Positions 6,151 through 7,327 of a stretch of DNA of 7,327 nt are shown here, piece after piece. The notes beneath the pieces are model-generated. The model searched no databases, was not told where the DNA came from, and saw nothing but the letters and a program-made list of their open reading frames with translations. Within the stretch, counting starts at the first letter, position 1, and the number at the start of each line of letters is the position of its first letter. Location: contig JBOGIQ010000310.1 in the NCBI GenBank assembly GCA_050742535.1, forward strand, positions 1 through 7,327, read 5' to 3'. This DNA is from Gp6-AA40 sp050742535 (GTDB taxonomy: Bacteria > Acidobacteriota > Vicinamibacteria > Vicinamibacterales > UBA2999). The translations under genes were made by a program, and so were the position numbers.

Positions 6151-6204
6151 CCCAGGCCACCCAGGCCACCCAGGCCACCCAGGCCACCCAGGCCACCCAG
6201 GCCA
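6151..6204. repeat. Six perfect 9-bp tandem units (CCCAGGCCA) between convergent stops
   Basis: The unit CCCAGGCCA repeats six times without error, filling nearly all of the 59 bp between the transporter stop (TAG 6144-6146) and the SDR stop (TAG read at 6208-6206). Each unit has a GGCC palindrome and a CCAGG (CCWGG) site, so it also holds a regular ladder of potential methylation sites. Perfect copies suggest recent slippage, so copy number may vary between strains. It does not resemble an intrinsic terminator: there is no T-run and pairing is limited to 4-bp GGCC. Confidence 0.92.
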
Positions 6205-6205
6205 C

Positions 6206-6979
6206 CTACTGATTCACTCCGCTCGCAAGGAACCCGCCGTCGATCGTAATCAACTGCCCTGTCACGAAGCTGGACGCGTCTGATGCCAGGAACACGGTCG
6301 CGCCAACGAGCTCGTCCAGCTCGCCGAAGCGGCGCATCGGCGTTCTCGCCAGCAGCTCCTCTCCGCGCACCGTCCCGAGCAGATGGCGATTGAGATCCGT
6401 CACGAACACACCGGGAGCGATCGCATTGACCGTCACCCCGCGCGGCGCCCACTCGACCGCCAGTGCACGCGTCAGCCCGGCCACTCCCGATTTGCTGGCC
6501 GTGTAGGCCGCAACCTCGTGAAACCCGACGAATGACGACAGCGAGGCGACGTTCACAATCCGCCCGTAGCCGCGTTCGATCATGCCGCCGCCAAAGATCT
6601 GGCAGGCATGCAGCGTGCCGGTGAGATTGGTGTCGATGACGCGCCGCCAGTCCGCATCATCCATGTCGAGCGTGCTGATACGGAGGGACACGCCGGCGGC
6701 GGCGACGAGGACGTCCACGCGGCCAAATGCCTCGAGGCACGCGTCACGCACACGCTCGAGCGAGGCGCGGTCGGTGACATCCGCCGCCAGTCGAAGCGTG
6801 CGCCGCCCACGACTCTCGATCTCCCCCGCCACTTCCTGCACGAGCTCTTCTCGTCGTCCGACCACAACGACATCGGCGCCGGCGTCGGCCAGGCCCAGCG
6901 CCAGCGTGCGTCCTATGCCGCTCGTGCCGCCGGCAACCACGGCGGTCTTCCCTGAAAGGTCGAACGGACTCTTCCCCAT
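6206..6979 (-). CDS. SDR-family NAD(P)-dependent oxidoreductase (KduD / gluconate-5-dehydrogenase / SDR-type UxuB-like)
   Basis: This 257-residue classical short-chain dehydrogenase has a Rossmann glycine motif GGTSGIG (17-23), then VVVVGRR (37-43), where Arg after strand 2 hints at NADP(H) use. It has DVTD (67-70), AAAG (93-96) in place of the usual NNAG, structural Asn118, and the catalytic set Ser146, Tyr159, Lys163 (YTASK). NAIAPG (185-190) and TIDGGF (245-250) close the fold. The family of KduD, gluconate-5-dehydrogenase and the Bacillus-type SDR UxuB has this length and layout. Beside a mannonate/KDG pathway, a fitting role is reduction of D-fructuronate to D-mannonate, or interconversion of 2,5-diketo-3-deoxygluconate and KDG; this is inference from context. 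ATG 6979 is the only start in frame near the motif; no clear Shine-Dalgarno precedes it. It faces the transporter, so it is not in the same transcript as eda-kdgK-manD. A FabG-like or unrelated alcohol dehydrogenase role cannot be excluded. Confidence 0.88.
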   Translation of the reverse strand: MGKSPFDLSGKTAVVAGGTSGIGRTLALGLADAGADVVVVGRREELVQEVAGEIESRGRRTLRLAADVTDRASLERVRDACLEAFGRVDVLVAAAGVSLRISTLDMDDADWRRVIDTNLTGTLHACQIFGGGMIERGYGRIVNVASLSSFVGFHEVAAYTASKSGVAGLTRALAVEWAPRGVTVNAIAPGVFVTDLNRHLLGTVRGEELLARTPMRRFGELDELVGATVFLASDASSFVTGQLITIDGGFLASGVNQ

Positions 6980-7048
6980 ACGCGCATCATATGTGGACTG
7001 CGTCGTGCGGCTCTCGTCTGGGCGCGGGTTTCGTGATCGGTTTGACGG
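6980..7048. other. Short intergenic gap between SDR start and vapC stop
   Basis: These 69 bp separate the two minus-strand genes. I see no hairpin followed by a T-run, no repeat, and no convincing promoter hexamers or Shine-Dalgarno ahead of the SDR gene, though its promoter could lie here. Confidence 0.4.
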
Positions 7049-7327
7049 CTAGCGGTGCGTCGATCGCGCCGGATCGTACAGCTCGAGCCCGGGCAGATCG
7101 ACGAAGTCATTGGGGTTCAGCGTCCAGAACCGGGCGCGGTGCTCGATGGCACACGCCGCGATCGCGATATCCATGTCCCGGCCACGCGCGCGCGTCAGGC
7201 TGCGGTACATGCGCGCCGCCCGCGCCGCCTCCGCTGGCCCGAACTCCCGCGCGGCCGCCGCAGGCAGCACGGCCTCCTGGTCGGCCAGCTCGTCGTCGGT
7301 GCGGGGGCCGCGCAGCCATTCATAGAG
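7049..7327 (-). CDS. vapC: VapC-type PIN-domain toxin (ribonuclease), C-terminal part, runs off right edge
   Basis: Ninety-two codons read in from the right edge to TAG at 7051-7049, starting LYEWLRGPRTDDELADQEAV. The pattern matches the C-terminal two thirds of a PIN-domain VapC: a Y-E-W-L-R-G-P-R start, FGPAEAARAARMYRSLTR, RGRDMDIAIAACAI with a metal-binding Asp, and WTLNPNDFVDLPGLELY with the conserved N-x-x-DF. VapC proteins are Mg-dependent ribonucleases held in check by a VapB antitoxin encoded just upstream, which here would lie beyond the window. The first catalytic Asp at the N-terminus is also outside, so whether the toxin is intact cannot be told. The stop is 69 bp from the SDR start. 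These two genes share a strand but no functional link is evident. Confidence 0.85.
   Translation of the reverse strand, partial: LYEWLRGPRTDDELADQEAVLPAAAAREFGPAEAARAARMYRSLTRARGRDMDIAIAACAIEHRARFWTLNPNDFVDLPGLELYDPARSTHR

Noticed and set aside
6147..6205. Bidirectional intrinsic terminator or CRISPR-like array
   Set aside because: The units are directly tandem with no spacers, pair only through 4-bp GGCC, and have no T-run.
5667..6452. A minus-strand frame containing a GLGGLGGLG tract
   Set aside because: The Gly-Leu run is just the 9-bp repeat translated, and the rest is out of frame with the transporter on one side and the SDR on the other.

Overview
This is a GC-rich (visibly well above 60%), gene-dense bacterial window carrying parts of at least five transcription units. 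The organism is probably a soil-type Acidobacteriota, perhaps the Vicinamibacteria group. That is an inference from codon style, the carboxypeptidase-regulatory/TonB-receptor-like remnant and the family mix; no marker gene here proves it.

Left part (1-1588): the N-terminal portion of a secreted CotH-family protein runs off the left edge on the minus strand. It diverges from a plus-strand RidA/YjgF-family gene. Behind RidA is no intact gene: there is a frameshifted fossil of a carboxypeptidase-regulatory-like beta-sandwich domain, then four 24-bp tandem units whose last one contains the stop codon of the next gene.

Centre (1586-6146): a compact sugar-acid catabolic locus. A minus-strand operon reads eda (KDPG aldolase), kdgK (KDG kinase), manD (enolase-superfamily D-mannonate dehydratase). 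The first two genes overlap by 4 bp (ATGA), and a 17-bp gap with a strong ribosome binding site precedes manD. Facing away from it is a 12-helix MFS transporter of the hexuronate/ACS type. Together they would import a hexuronate or aldonate and take D-mannonate to KDG, then KDPG, then pyruvate plus glyceraldehyde-3-phosphate. The 307-bp gap between the divergent units is mostly one large inverted-repeat element (4535-4765).

Right part (6147-7327): six copies of a 9-bp unit fill the 59 bp between the convergent stops of the transporter and a minus-strand SDR dehydrogenase. The SDR resembles KduD, gluconate-5-dehydrogenase and the SDR-type UxuB, and so could supply the fructuronate reductase (or KduD) step. 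The C-terminal part of a VapC PIN-domain toxin enters from the right edge.

No wholly new system is evident. The most unusual items are the inverted-repeat element sitting where the divergent promoters should be, and the way three different repeat types occupy the boundaries of the sugar-acid locus.
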